Shown here in pieces: positions 5,744-13,299 of a stretch of DNA of 16,515 bases; positions within the stretch are counted from its first letter, which is position 1, and each line of letters starts with the position of its first letter. The stretch is from an uncultured Helcococcus sp. (GTDB taxonomy: Bacteria > Bacillota > Clostridia > Tissierellales > Peptoniphilaceae): NCBI RefSeq assembly GCF_946998255.1, contig NZ_CAMPYN010000026.1:1-16515 (forward strand), given 5' to 3'. Position numbers and translations under genes: made by a program. The notes below the pieces were generated by a model, which was not told the DNA's origin, searched no databases, and saw only the letters and a list, made by a program, of their open reading frames with translations.

Positions 5744-6061
5744 ATGGAAAAAATTAGAAGAATGTTACCATATTTGTTTGTAATCATTCTTGCCTTTTAC
5801 TTATTACCATTCCTAATTAAAGATACTGGAAGTGGTATGTTTATTTTAATGTTTGGAATTCCAATTATATGCTTAACAGTCTCACTGATTTATGGGATAA
5901 AAAATTCTTTCTATTGGTTATTTTCCATGCTTGTAAGCTTGCTATTTATTCCAAGTTTATTTATCTTTTACAACGAGAGTGCAGTTATTTATATATTGGT
6001 ATATGGCATAATTTCACTAGTAGCTAACTTTATTGGAGGGTTGCTTTCTGAGAGAAATTAG
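5744..6061 (+). CDS. Small multi-pass membrane protein
   Basis: A 105-residue, almost wholly hydrophobic protein. A TTG frame extension at 5729 overlaps the ribosome site. GGGAGG (5731-5736) sits 7 nt before ATG 5744, which I take as the start. Predicted helices are about 7-25 (LPYLFVIILAFYLLPFLI), 31-52 (GMFILMFGIPIICLTVSLIYGI), 54-77 (SFYWLFSMLVSLLFIPSLFIFY) and 80-101 (SAVIYILVYGIISLVANFIGGL), ending SERN. The basic N terminus (MEKIRR) suggests an N-in topology. There are no charged residues in the helices to suggest transport, and no motif I recognise. Similar small proteins occur in clostridia without assigned function. It stands alone between an inverted-repeat region and a separate promoter at 6109. 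Confidence 0.75.
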   Translation: MEKIRRMLPYLFVIILAFYLLPFLIKDTGSGMFILMFGIPIICLTVSLIYGIKNSFYWLFSMLVSLLFIPSLFIFYNESAVIYILVYGIISLVANFIGGLLSERN

Positions 6062-6108
6062 AAAGTTTTTGATTTTATTTGAGATAATTTTCAGGTATTT
6101 ACTAGGTT

Positions 6109-6137
6109 TTCTCAACAAGAACTTATCTTAATATAAT
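6109..6137 (+). promoter_or_regulatory. Promoter that decides the start of the following gene
   Basis: TTCTCA (6109-6114), a 17-nt spacer and TATAAT (6132-6137). The -10 overlaps the upstream in-frame ATG at 6136, so that ATG cannot lie in the transcript. RNA would begin near 6144. Confidence 0.55.
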
Positions 6138-6180
6138 GGACAGAGAAGGCGTAAAATATTTTAACTTATGGAAGGTATTT

Positions 6181-6645
6181 ATGAGATACATATCTACTAC
6201 AGATAGAAAAGAATATTCTTATTTATTAGAACTTTTAGATACAATGAGTGGATATATTGCTAATTATAAATGGCTAATAACAGATGTTGAGGCCTACCCT
6301 TTGAATAATGAGTTATTTGATTTAATTAATGAAAAAGATTATATTATTTTATCAACAGATAAGTTAATCGATTATTTGAAAAAAGAAAATTTCCAATGGA
6401 TATGGGCTGTTTTCTCCGCTATACCAGAAACTATTTCAGATGAAGAAATATTGACCTATAAACTTCCTAAAGCAAGAGATAATTATCATATTTATGAAGA
6501 TGATCTTGCTATAATTCAACAGCCATTAGCTGAAATTGAAATAGTAGCAGAAGATTCTTCATCTATTTTTATTGTTACAGATAAAAAAGAAATATTAGAG
6601 AGATTTAAAAAATATATCCAAGTTGTAAACGAAATTATTAAATAG
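6181..6645 (+). CDS. Uncharacterised cytoplasmic protein, possibly DUF2691-like
   Basis: A 154-residue acidic protein without signal peptide or membrane segment. The frame is open from ATG 6136, but a -10 box covers that codon. ATG 6181 is preceded by GGAAGG at 5 nt spacing, so I chose MRYISTTDRKEYSYLLELLD. Residues 17-40 hold MSGYIANYKWLITDVEAYP, and further on come NFQWIWAVFSAIP and DDLAIIQQPLAEIEIVAEDSSSI. The arrangement (MR-I-S start, a Y/N-WLI-D/E motif around 26-33, alternating strands and helices) recalls the DUF2691 family of Bacillales and Clostridia. That match is from memory and tentative. Such proteins often occur in strain-variable regions; function unknown. Confidence 0.65.
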   Translation: MRYISTTDRKEYSYLLELLDTMSGYIANYKWLITDVEAYPLNNELFDLINEKDYIILSTDKLIDYLKKENFQWIWAVFSAIPETISDEEILTYKLPKARDNYHIYEDDLAIIQQPLAEIEIVAEDSSSIFIVTDKKEILERFKKYIQVVNEIIK

Positions 6646-6721
6646 AAATAGAACATATAAATAAAAAATTTACTTAAATATAGATCCAAGTATAAAAATA
6701 TTAAGAAAGGAAGGAATGTCT

Positions 6722-7117
6722 ATGAAAAAACTAAAATATATAATTATTACAATATGTACATTACTCCTATTAACAGCTTGCCAACAAAGCAAAAAGGATC
6801 AAAAGTTAGCTGATATATTGGATTTTCAAGAAGATAAGATAAAAAATATTATAGTCGAGACAACTATGACCAAGAACAAGTCAGACCTAGTTCTAGAAAA
6901 GAAAGATTATAAAAAGTTTTTAGACAAGATTTCAGCCTATAATATTGTAGAAATAGAAAACGACAAGAAAAAAGGTTGGCAATATGCAATAAAAATAGAA
7001 GCTGACGAAGAGGTTCAATTTACAATAATGGACAATAAAATTTATCTAGATGATAAAATGTATATTTCAGACAACTTAGATAAAAATGATTTATTATATT
7101 TGTTTGAAAATAGATAA
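6722..7117 (+). CDS. Small lipoprotein
   Basis: A 131-residue protein. Two in-frame ATGs lie close together (6716 and 6722); AAGG at 6711-6714 is at ideal spacing for 6722, giving MKKLKYIIITICTLLLLTAC, a lipoprotein signal peptide with lipobox LTAC (Cys20). The mature part is lysine-rich and contains DILDFQEDKIKNIIVETT, then a Lys/Asp-rich middle, then a short beta section QFTIMDNKIYLDDKMYI. The pattern 'f..d.I..I.i.......' followed by a set of short strands is common in small Gram-positive lipoproteins of unknown role. A possible promoter is TTTACT (6669-6674), 16 nt, TATAAA (6691-6696). The GNAT gene starts 30 bp downstream, probably in the same transcript. Confidence 0.75.
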   Translation: MKKLKYIIITICTLLLLTACQQSKKDQKLADILDFQEDKIKNIIVETTMTKNKSDLVLEKKDYKKFLDKISAYNIVEIENDKKKGWQYAIKIEADEEVQFTIMDNKIYLDDKMYISDNLDKNDLLYLFENR

Positions 7118-7147
7118 AAGAATTTGAAATTACCTGAGGAGTTAATT

Positions 7148-7654
7148 ATGGAAATCATGGAAACAGAGCGTTTAATACTTAGAGTTCCTACTTTAAATGA
7201 TTTTGATGAACTATATTCAGTTCACGCGAATCCCGAAACTAATATTTTTAATCCGGGATGGGAAAAACCAAGTAGAGAAAAATACATGAAGATTTTAAAT
7301 GAAATTATTGAACATCATAAAAAGCATGGATTTGGATATTATTCTTTAGTGGATAAAGCTGATAACAAAGTTTTTGGTTTGTGCGGTTTAAGATTTACAA
7401 CAATAAAAGATGAAAAGTATTTGAATCTTTATTATAGAATAGATCCATTTAAAACAAGAAAGGGTTTTGTAAAAGAAGCAGCTACTAAAATTATTAATAC
7501 TATAACTAAACAATTAAATAATGAATATAAAGTAGTTGCATTAACTTTAGATAAAAATATTCCTTCAAGAAAAACGGCAGAATCATTAGGATTAAAATAT
7601 AATAAAGATTTTGATAATTTAGATGGAGAAGGAAACGTATATTACTTTAATTAA
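7148..7654 (+). CDS. GNAT family N-acetyltransferase (RimJ/RimL-like)
   Basis: A 168-residue acetyl-CoA-dependent acetyltransferase of the Acetyltransf_3 (RimJ/RimL) group. The opening METERLILRVPTLNDFDELY is the classic start of this group. HGFGYYSLVDKADNKVFGLCGLRF forms strands 3 and 4, and YRIDPFKTRKGFVKEAATKIINT covers the acetyl-CoA-binding region, although the usual R/Q-x-x-G-x-G/A turn is altered to KTRKGF. The C-terminal ALTLDKNIPSRKTAESLGLK is the N-x-x-S-x-x-x-x-E-x-x-G element. An upstream TTG at 7124 is in frame, but GAGGAG (7136-7141) places the start at ATG 7148. The acceptor substrate cannot be deduced. It follows the lipoprotein gene and ends at a good terminator. Confidence 0.87.
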   Translation: MEIMETERLILRVPTLNDFDELYSVHANPETNIFNPGWEKPSREKYMKILNEIIEHHKKHGFGYYSLVDKADNKVFGLCGLRFTTIKDEKYLNLYYRIDPFKTRKGFVKEAATKIINTITKQLNNEYKVVALTLDKNIPSRKTAESLGLKYNKDFDNLDGEGNVYYFN

Positions 7655-7687
7655 CAATAATAATATAAATATAAACACAAAATATAT

Positions 7688-7731
7688 GGGTTCAATTTTC
7701 AATTTAAGATTGAGGATTGTACCCGTTTTTG
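7688..7731 (+). terminator. Rho-independent terminator after the GNAT gene
   Basis: GGGTTCAAT (7688-7696) pairs with ATTGTACCC (7716-7724) with one T-T mismatch. TTTCAAT with ATTGAGG continues the stem around loop TTAAG, and CGTTTTTG follows. Confidence 0.8.
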
Positions 7732-7761
7732 TTATTAATTATTCGATAATCTTTTACGAAA

Positions 7762-7857
7762 ATATCCATTTGTAATTGCTACAATATCACTGATAATAAA
7801 GCCCTCAACTTCTATGAATGATTGAGGATAGAACAACATGGGTATGTTAAATATTAA
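7762..7857 (+). pseudogene. C-terminal relic of a second GNAT acetyltransferase
   Basis: In one frame (codons from 7783) the text reads NITDNNKALNFYE, stop TGA (7819), then LRIEQHGYVKY and TAA at 7855. With the stop and neighbours restored this is the typical GNAT C-terminal element N-x-x-x-N-x-x-A-x-x-F/L-YE-x-LGFE-x-HG. Upstream residues (FTKISICNCY) fit the preceding strand poorly, and nothing of the rest of the gene remains. It is not a copy of the intact GNAT next to it, whose C terminus differs. Confidence 0.6.
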
Positions 7858-7893
7858 TAATGTATAAATTAAAAAGAACTAAAGGAGAATAAA

Positions 7894-8517
7894 ATGAAAA
7901 AGAAATTTGTATTGACATTACTGATAGGCACGCTATTTTTAACGGCATGTAGTAGTGATAATAAAGAAAAAGTTGAAAATTCAGATGTTGAAACAACTAA
8001 CAAGCAAAAGGAAACAAACACAGCTAAGGAACAAACCAAAAATAAATCAAATCAAGCTCAAGGAACAGAAAATGAAAATGCAGTCTACAAAATAGGTGAA
8101 ACTCTAGATATGGAAAGTTTTGAATGGGAAGTTCCTTATCAAATAACTGTAAAATCTGTTGATATCACAAGAGAATACAATGGAGAAGATATAACTGAAT
8201 ATGTTGCAAATGCTCGTGAAACGAATAATTTTTTTGTAGCGAAAACTATTATTAAAAATACAGGTGATGAAGCTATTATACCTGGAGAATATGTTAATCC
8301 AAAGTTAGGTGAAGATTTAGCGGGTAATGGAGAGCAATTCGTCTTTGAGTTATCAGAAGAAAAACTTTCTAAAGAACTTGCTCCAGGTGAAGAAGTAGAA
8401 CTTGACTTTGTGTTTTTAAAAAATCTTGAACATCTTGAAGATCCAAATGGTAATTTCTTCTTACACTTTGAAGGATTTACAGGTAATCAAAAATCTTACG
8501 CTGTGCCTACAAAATAA
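7894..8517 (+). CDS. Lipoprotein with DUF4352-like domain
   Basis: A 207-residue secreted lipoprotein. MKKKFVLTLLIGTLFLTACS carries a clean lipobox LTAC (Cys19). Residues about 20-60 are a low-complexity linker rich in K, N, T, E and Q that spans the cell wall. Residues about 65-205 form a beta-sandwich domain: KIGETLDMESFEWEVPYQIT, then VKSVDITREY, then NNFFVAKTIIKNTGDEAIIP, then LAPGEEVELDFVF and FFLHFEG. The 'G-E/D ... I-T-V-x-S-V-D ... F-V-x-x-x-x-I-K-N-T-G-D-E-x-I' pattern is that of DUF4352/Ig-like lipoprotein domains of Firmicutes, often near transport or stress genes. AAAGGAG precedes ATG 7894. The ligand is unknown. The next gene begins 23 bp away. Confidence 0.85.
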   Translation: MKKKFVLTLLIGTLFLTACSSDNKEKVENSDVETTNKQKETNTAKEQTKNKSNQAQGTENENAVYKIGETLDMESFEWEVPYQITVKSVDITREYNGEDITEYVANARETNNFFVAKTIIKNTGDEAIIPGEYVNPKLGEDLAGNGEQFVFELSEEKLSKELAPGEEVELDFVFLKNLEHLEDPNGNFFLHFEGFTGNQKSYAVPTK

Positions 8518-8540
8518 CTTAAGAGAAAAGAGTGCCTAAA

Positions 8541-9008
8541 ATGGACTTCGCCATATATAAATTTCCCTACGGATTCCTAAAAATCGGATATCAGGGAGAT
8601 ACCTTGAAAATACTCCAAAGGACTCAAAATCCAATTGATAATGATAGAAAGACAGACTTTACAGACCTTGTATATAAAGAAATAATAGAATACCTGAATG
8701 GCGAGAGAATATCCTTTGATTTTCCTTATGAATTAGAAGGAACAGATTTTCAGAAAAAAGTCTGGAAGGAGCTTGCTCGCATACCTTATGGAGAAACACG
8801 CACCTATAAAGAAATAGCAAGTGCTATAGGAAATAAAAACGCAAGCCGTGCAGTAGGAATGGCTAACAACAAAAACCCCATTATGATAGTTGTACCTTGC
8901 CACAGAGTCATAGGTGGGAATGGGAAACTTGTTGGCTATGCTGGTGGTATAGATATGAAAAAAGACCTCTTAGATTTGGAGCAGAGGGTTAGAGAGAAAA
9001 TAGAATAG
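8541..9008 (+). CDS. ogt: Methylated-DNA--[protein]-cysteine S-methyltransferase
   Basis: A 155-residue suicide DNA-repair protein that transfers the alkyl group from O6-alkylguanine in DNA to its own cysteine. The active-site motif PCHRV (119-123, Cys120) is intact, as are the DNA-binding helix-turn-helix with its Arg finger, ASRAVGMANNKNP (R103), the conserved GETRTYKEIA (Y89) and the base-pocket GNGKLVGYAGG. Length and the short N-terminal domain are those of Ogt/MGMT without an AraC domain. The frame also opens at GTG 8532, and the ribosome site (AAGAGAAAAGAG) is ambiguous. MDFAIYKFPYGFLKIGY from ATG 8541 fits the family start better. It follows the DUF4352 lipoprotein gene closely, without an intervening terminator, and is followed by one. 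Confidence 0.95.
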   Translation: MDFAIYKFPYGFLKIGYQGDTLKILQRTQNPIDNDRKTDFTDLVYKEIIEYLNGERISFDFPYELEGTDFQKKVWKELARIPYGETRTYKEIASAIGNKNASRAVGMANNKNPIMIVVPCHRVIGGNGKLVGYAGGIDMKKDLLDLEQRVREKIE

Positions 9009-9013
9009 AAATT

Positions 9014-9051
9014 AAAAAGCTTTTGAGTTTGAAAAACTGAAAGCTTTTTTT
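9014..9051 (+). terminator. Rho-independent terminator after the methyltransferase
   Basis: AAAAAGCTTT (9014-9023) and AAAGCTTTTT (9040-9049) form a 10-bp stem. An inner AGTTT/AAACT stem closes a GAA loop, and the outer right arm merges into the T-run. Confidence 0.85.
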
Positions 9052-9087
9052 ATCTAAATCTATTGTTCCGATAAAAAGATAACTTAA

Positions 9088-9096
9088 TGATATAAT
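9088..9096 (+). promoter_or_regulatory. Extended -10 promoter element
   Basis: TGATATAAT is a perfect TGn-TATAAT. It lies 41 bp before the ATG of the histidine-phosphatase relic and has no recognisable -35. It is evidently the surviving promoter of the broken gene. Confidence 0.5.
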
Positions 9097-9137
9097 AAAA
9101 GAGACTAAAAGCTAAAATATTAAGGCAGCGAGTAAAC

Positions 9138-9368
9138 ATGGCAGAAACACTATATCTAATGAGACATGAAGGAACTCTTTGCATAAAAGTAGTGTAAGCA
9201 AGATAAAAAAGACCCTATACTTGCAGTAGACCATTGGGTAGCAAATTACCTATTTTTCTCTAGCTTAGAGAACCCTAAAGAAATTAAATATTCAACAGCA
9301 AATTGTTCATAATTAAATTGAAATATGATAATGGAACATTCATCATTGAGGATACGATGATCCTTTGA
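9138..9368 (+). pseudogene. Histidine phosphatase (phosphoglycerate mutase-like), deleted and frameshifted
   Basis: ATG 9138 opens MAETLYLMRHEGTL, the start of a histidine phosphatase (expected MRHGETL; here E and G are swapped, so the catalytic RHG is lost). It ends at TAA 9195. A second frame then reads KKDPILAVDHWVANYLFFSS and LENPKEIKYSTANC (9205-9308), matching the C-terminal LAVSHGGA... second-histidine region and the NCS element. A further frame completes IKLKYDNGTFIIEDTMIL, with stop TGA 9366-9368. About 120 middle residues are missing compared with the usual roughly 200. This explains most of the 400-bp gap between the methyltransferase and the WYL regulator. Confidence 0.75.
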
Positions 9369-9409
9369 ATGATTAAATACGTAAATTTACTATATTATAA
9401 GGAGAAACC

Positions 9410-10378
9410 ATGCAAAGACTCACCACCTTATATATCTTAAAAGTTCTAGAAAAATATGCTACAGGCAAAAAATTAAAGCGTAGCGAGATTTTAGATCACT
9501 TGAAAAAAGACTACGACATTGATATAACCAGAAAAACCTTATACAACCAAATCCTTGACCTTCAGACCCTTGAACTAATTGACGAAAATGAACAAGTTAT
9601 AGGGGGGAGTGTTTTAAGTGATGAGGATAGGAGATATCTGATAGATGCAGCTATTTATGATAGCCAAATTCCTTTAGAAGCTTCAAAAAGAATTATAGAT
9701 AAGCTTATGGCAGACTTAGGCCACGATGATAGAAAAAGGTATAAGCATCATATAAACTACGAAAAAGCCAACCATTCTAAAAATGAAGATACCTATAAGC
9801 ATATAAAAATCATTGAAGAGGCCATTGATCAAGAAAAGAAGATAAAAATTAGAGTGTTCAAAATCAACAGATATAAAGAATATATCGAGCACTATGAAAC
9901 GGTCTTAAGTCCCTATTTTATAACTATTTCGCGTGGCCATTATTATTTAATTTGTTCTGCTGATAGATCTGACCAATTTGAAAATCGTAGGATTGATAGG
10001 ATTATGAATGTTGAAATCCTTGATGAGAAGGCTATACCTTATGAAGAGGCTATAGAAAATGGAAAGGGATTCAACCAAGGTGAATTTATAAGTAAAAAAC
10101 TTTACATGATGACAGGTAAAAATGAGAGGATTGTCATTAGACTTAAGGAAGAATACCTGAAATATATAGTTGATGGAATAGGAATGAATTTTTCCTTGGT
10201 TACCAACAAGGAAAATCCAGAAGACATGGTAGACATCGCCTTCCATATGAGTGAAGAATCATTTCTCCATTTCGCTATACAATATGGGTATCTTTTAGAA
10301 GTGGTAAGTCCACAGACTTTAAGAGATAAACTTAAAGATTTTACAAAACATATGATAAAAAAATATATAGATTCTTAA
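9410..10378 (+). CDS. WYL domain-containing transcriptional regulator
   Basis: A 322-residue regulator. Residues 1-66 form a winged helix-turn-helix (YILKVLEKYATGKKLKRSEILDHL, then DIDITRKTLYNQILDLQTLELI). A helical linker with LSDEDRRYLIDAAIYDSQIP follows. Residues about 128-205 are the WYL domain, with YETVLSPYFITISRGHYYLIC (the W-Y-L position reads Y-Y-L here) and the conserved RRIDRIMNVE. The remaining 110 residues are the WCX-type C-terminal extension (IVIRLKEEYLKYIVD, and YGYLLEVVSPQTLRDKL). WYL regulators sense nucleic-acid or nucleotide ligands and control defence and stress genes. AAGGAG sits 7 nt before ATG 9410. A plausible promoter is TTGAAT (9365-9370), 17 nt, TACTAT. It is monocistronic by its terminator, so its targets are not obvious. 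Confidence 0.9.
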   Translation: MQRLTTLYILKVLEKYATGKKLKRSEILDHLKKDYDIDITRKTLYNQILDLQTLELIDENEQVIGGSVLSDEDRRYLIDAAIYDSQIPLEASKRIIDKLMADLGHDDRKRYKHHINYEKANHSKNEDTYKHIKIIEEAIDQEKKIKIRVFKINRYKEYIEHYETVLSPYFITISRGHYYLICSADRSDQFENRRIDRIMNVEILDEKAIPYEEAIENGKGFNQGEFISKKLYMMTGKNERIVIRLKEEYLKYIVDGIGMNFSLVTNKENPEDMVDIAFHMSEESFLHFAIQYGYLLEVVSPQTLRDKLKDFTKHMIKKYIDS

Positions 10379-10407
10379 GATGGGTAACTAAATACTCATC
10401 TCTTTTT
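10378..10407 (+). terminator. Rho-independent terminator after the WYL regulator
   Basis: AGATGGGTA (10378-10386) pairs with TACTCATCT (10393-10401, one G-T pair) around ACTAAA. CTTTTT follows. The stem begins at the last base of the stop codon. Confidence 0.75.
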
Positions 10408-10456
10408 ATATACTCATAATGTAGAAAAGATGAGAATAAAAAATAAGGAGCTTTAT

Positions 10457-12043
10457 ATGAAGAAATACACATTTACATACGAAAATAAAAAACAAGAAAT
10501 TGTAAAATATGGCCTATGTGACAAAGATTTTAACAAGATAACAGATGCTATTTATGAAGATGTAAAAGCTTCAAGTTTTGGTTTAACACCGGTAAAAAGA
10601 AATGACCTTTGGGGATTTGTTGATGAAAATGGTAAAGAAGTTATTGAATGTAAATATTATGATGTAAAAAACTTCGAAGAAAATGGAACCTGCATAGTTA
10701 AATTAAAAAGCAATAATAGCTCTCACGTGCTAATAAATAGGCAAGGCGAAGTTGTAATAGACACAAGTCCTGTAAAATCTATTATTGAAGACCACGTTGG
10801 TTACTTCAGAATTGAACCATTTAATGGCAAAGACACCACAATTGCACAAATAGCAAGGATGAAAGTTCTGGTAAACGATAAAGGTGAACTTATTTCCGAA
10901 CAATATAGCGAGTTATATTATCTTGATGATTATGAAATGTATCTTGGTGTAAAAGATACTCCATTAACAGTAATTGATAAAAATGAAAAAGTAATGTTCA
11001 ATCCAAAAAGATCTTATAGTGAGATCTATTATCCAGATAAAGAATATGGCAGAGTTCTAGTAACAAAAGACTTCAAATGCGGTTTTGTTGATTTTGAAGG
11101 AAATGAAGTTATACCTTTAACATATGATTCAGTACATGAATTTACTGACGGGCTTTCACTTGCTTGCATCGATGATAAATATGGATATATAGATGTAGAT
11201 GGAAATGTGATAATTGAATTAAAATATACAGTAGCTGAACCATTCATGCATGGACTTGCACCGGTAAAGGAGGATGGAAACTATTACTATATAAATAAAT
11301 CGGGACAAAAACAATTTGATCAAGAATATAAACTAGCTGGAAGATTTTATTCATCAGGCTATGCAAAAATAACAACCCTAGACGGTGAAAATGCCATAAT
11401 AAATACAAAGGGGGAAATCCAATTTAAATATTCTGACCAAATGGAAATCGATGATTTTACATTCAAGGATATTACAACATATAGGTTTGATGACCATGTC
11501 GGCTTAATCGACAAGGATGGTAACAAATCACCTCATCCATATATAGATAGGATATATTTAAATAGGGACTCTGATGTAAATCTTTATGTAGGTAAATCTG
11601 GTAAGTACGGATATATACGTGACAATGGTGATATTGTAATGCCGGATATTTTTGATGATGCAACTGAGGCTGATGCTGATAATCATGCCTTTATTAAATC
11701 TTATGTACCTGAATTAGATGAAAGGGTATGTGCTTACATGAATATAGAAACCCTAGACTATAAAACTTTGAATGATAAGTTTAACTTTAATACCTTTGAT
11801 AAAGATACTGGATACTCCGTTGTGAGAAACTACCGAGGACTTTATGAAATAATGGATGAAAACTTTGAAAAAGTAAGCGACAAGCTATACTCCTTCCTTT
11901 CATCATTCCATGATGGATACGCAATTGCAAGTCCTTACCCAGGTTACAATTTAATTGATAAAAACGGTAATGAAATAGATACAAATGAAGATGTTGAAAT
12001 AGACTACTATAGTAAAAAAATTGTCTTTGAAAAAAAGAAATAA
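10457..12043 (+). CDS. WG repeat-containing protein
   Basis: A 528-residue protein made of WG_beta_rep repeats. AAGGAG (10445-10450) sets the start at ATG 10457; an in-frame ATG at 10430 has no ribosome site. Repeat units of the form G-x-V/I-D-x-x-G-x-x-V-I-P/E-x-x-Y-D are clear at DLWGFVDENGKEVIECKYYD (50-69), FKCGFVDFEGNEVIPLTYDS (206-225), KYGYIDVDGNVIIELKY (241-257), NYYYINKSGQKQF (275-287), DHVGLIDKDGNK (346-357) and KYGYIRDNGDIVMPDIFDD (383-401). The C-terminal third is more degenerate (ending YNLIDKNGNEI). No signal peptide, membrane helix or anchor is seen, so it looks cytoplasmic, whereas many WG proteins are secreted. WG repeats form beta-hairpin arrays used for binding; the partner is unknown. 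It is monocistronic between two terminators. Confidence 0.88.
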   Translation: MKKYTFTYENKKQEIVKYGLCDKDFNKITDAIYEDVKASSFGLTPVKRNDLWGFVDENGKEVIECKYYDVKNFEENGTCIVKLKSNNSSHVLINRQGEVVIDTSPVKSIIEDHVGYFRIEPFNGKDTTIAQIARMKVLVNDKGELISEQYSELYYLDDYEMYLGVKDTPLTVIDKNEKVMFNPKRSYSEIYYPDKEYGRVLVTKDFKCGFVDFEGNEVIPLTYDSVHEFTDGLSLACIDDKYGYIDVDGNVIIELKYTVAEPFMHGLAPVKEDGNYYYINKSGQKQFDQEYKLAGRFYSSGYAKITTLDGENAIINTKGEIQFKYSDQMEIDDFTFKDITTYRFDDHVGLIDKDGNKSPHPYIDRIYLNRDSDVNLYVGKSGKYGYIRDNGDIVMPDIFDDATEADADNHAFIKSYVPELDERVCAYMNIETLDYKTLNDKFNFNTFDKDTGYSVVRNYRGLYEIMDENFEKVSDKLYSFLSSFHDGYAIASPYPGYNLIDKNGNEIDTNEDVEIDYYSKKIVFEKKK

Positions 12044-12054
12044 TGTGAAATTTG

Positions 12055-12078
12055 AACACACCCGAGAGGGTGTGTTTT
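12055..12078 (+). terminator. Rho-independent terminator after the WG-repeat gene
   Basis: AACACACCC (12055-12063), loop GAGA (a GNRA tetraloop), GGGTGTGTT (12068-12076), a perfect 9-bp stem followed by TT and then ACTTTTA. Confidence 0.85.
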
Positions 12079-12143
12079 ACTTTTATAGTTACAAGCTTAT
12101 AAATAAGGTATTCAAGCTAACTTACAAAAGATATTCTAAAAAA

Positions 12144-12152
12144 TGATATAAT
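12144..12152 (+). promoter_or_regulatory. Extended -10 promoter for the 350-aa protein gene
   Basis: TGATATAAT is the same perfect TGn-TATAAT seen at 9088. The nearest -35-like hexamer, TTACAA (12122-12127), is 19 nt away and weak. It should drive 12187-14409. Confidence 0.55.
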
Positions 12153-12186
12153 TATTTATATATTAAATATTTATAAGGAATAAATT

Positions 12187-13239
12187 ATGAAAAGAAAAGA
12201 CTGGCCTAGATGGTTAACAAATAAGAATATAGAAAAATACAACTATGCTAGCTTTGTTGGCTACCAAGAGGGATATTTTACTATTATACTTGAAGATTTT
12301 AACAACCAATATGATAAGAAAAAAATTAAAGTCATATGGGACAATATCTATTCCTATACAGTAGCAAATGAATCTTATCGTGAAGATATGTGGATAGAAG
12401 ACAATAGAGACTACTGGCCCTTCTACAAGTTAGAAGATTCACCAGCTATTTCAAATTTTAAATCAATAAATACTATTTACCAAGATGGTCCAGTTTTTCA
12501 CTATATCATTGTCGGTGAGGAAGTTGTAGAAGTTTTAACTGATAAAGATCCAGAAATTATAATAATTGATAATGAAAATAATGCTATAAAAGAATTTTCA
12601 GAAATTACCGGTGAATACGTGGATAAAATCAACGGTCAGACAAGATTTGGATTTAGTTTGAGTGAGAATGAAGATTTTTATGATATTCAAAATATCATGG
12701 AACATGATGGTTATTATAAAGGATCCGTCATAAAATTTTATGATTTTGAAAAAGCTGAAGTATCTACACCTTTTGAATTGGAGAAAAACATCCAATACGG
12801 TTCACCAATTTATATAGATTATAGCTATTATTTTTTACGAGCAGATTACAATAAAAAACTTGTGACTATTTATGAATATTATCCTCAAAAATATTTAAAT
12901 CAAATAAAAGAATTTGAAATGGATAAATTAAATTTATATAATCTTGGGCTAGTAGGTGAAGAACTTCATTTGGTGAGCGATGATAACAAACTTGAAATCT
13001 ACTACCCTTATAGGAAAACAATAGATTTAAATGGCAATGAAAGTCTTCTTTTTATAAAAGATAATAAACTTTATATTTTTGCTTGGATAGAAGAGGGCTG
13101 GGATGAAGAAAATTGGGGACCTGGTCCAGATTATGAATACTACCATAAATTTATGGTAAAGGATTTGGATGGAAAAACTATTTCAGAAAAAAGGGGAGAC
13201 CTATTCCAACATATTGATGGGACTTGGTGGCTTTCTTAG
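12187..13239 (+). CDS. Uncharacterised 350-aa protein
   Basis: A 350-residue, acidic, aromatic-rich cytoplasmic protein (many Tyr, Trp, Asp, Glu) with no signal peptide or membrane segment. AAGGA precedes ATG 12187. Residues about 20-125 seem to be one module: VGYQEGYFTIILEDF, then KKIKVIWDNIYSYTVANESYR, then WPFYKLEDSPAI, then HYIIVGEEVVEVLTDKDPEI. This 'F.dv..Y.v.nE..r......w.fy...dS...' and 'HY.i......V.vl....P.i' pattern occurs as a stand-alone domain in Gram-positive proteins, some adjacent to toxins as immunity partners, but I cannot name it. Residues 130-350 look like repeated beta strands (IYIDYSYYFLRADYNKKLVTI, and SLLFIKDNKLYIFAWIEEGW), perhaps a partial propeller. The sirtuin gene starts 60 bp downstream without a terminator, so cotranscription is likely. 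Confidence 0.65.
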   Translation: MKRKDWPRWLTNKNIEKYNYASFVGYQEGYFTIILEDFNNQYDKKKIKVIWDNIYSYTVANESYREDMWIEDNRDYWPFYKLEDSPAISNFKSINTIYQDGPVFHYIIVGEEVVEVLTDKDPEIIIIDNENNAIKEFSEITGEYVDKINGQTRFGFSLSENEDFYDIQNIMEHDGYYKGSVIKFYDFEKAEVSTPFELEKNIQYGSPIYIDYSYYFLRADYNKKLVTIYEYYPQKYLNQIKEFEMDKLNLYNLGLVGEELHLVSDDNKLEIYYPYRKTIDLNGNESLLFIKDNKLYIFAWIEEGWDEENWGPGPDYEYYHKFMVKDLDGKTISEKRGDLFQHIDGTWWLS

Positions 13240-13299
13240 GGAGAATAGTCAAAAGATAAGAAAAGTTTTTAAATGAATAAAGAAAAAGGAGTTTCAACA

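Noticed and set aside
9947..10246. 99-codon minus-strand open frame inside the WYL regulator
   Set aside because: Antisense to the WYL domain and rich in Phe/Tyr/Ser as expected for the complement of AT-rich coding sequence.
11029..12059. Three minus-strand open frames within the WG-repeat gene
   Set aside because: Their periodic appearance follows the repeats on the other strand. The His/Tyr/Gln-rich text is typical of a shadow.
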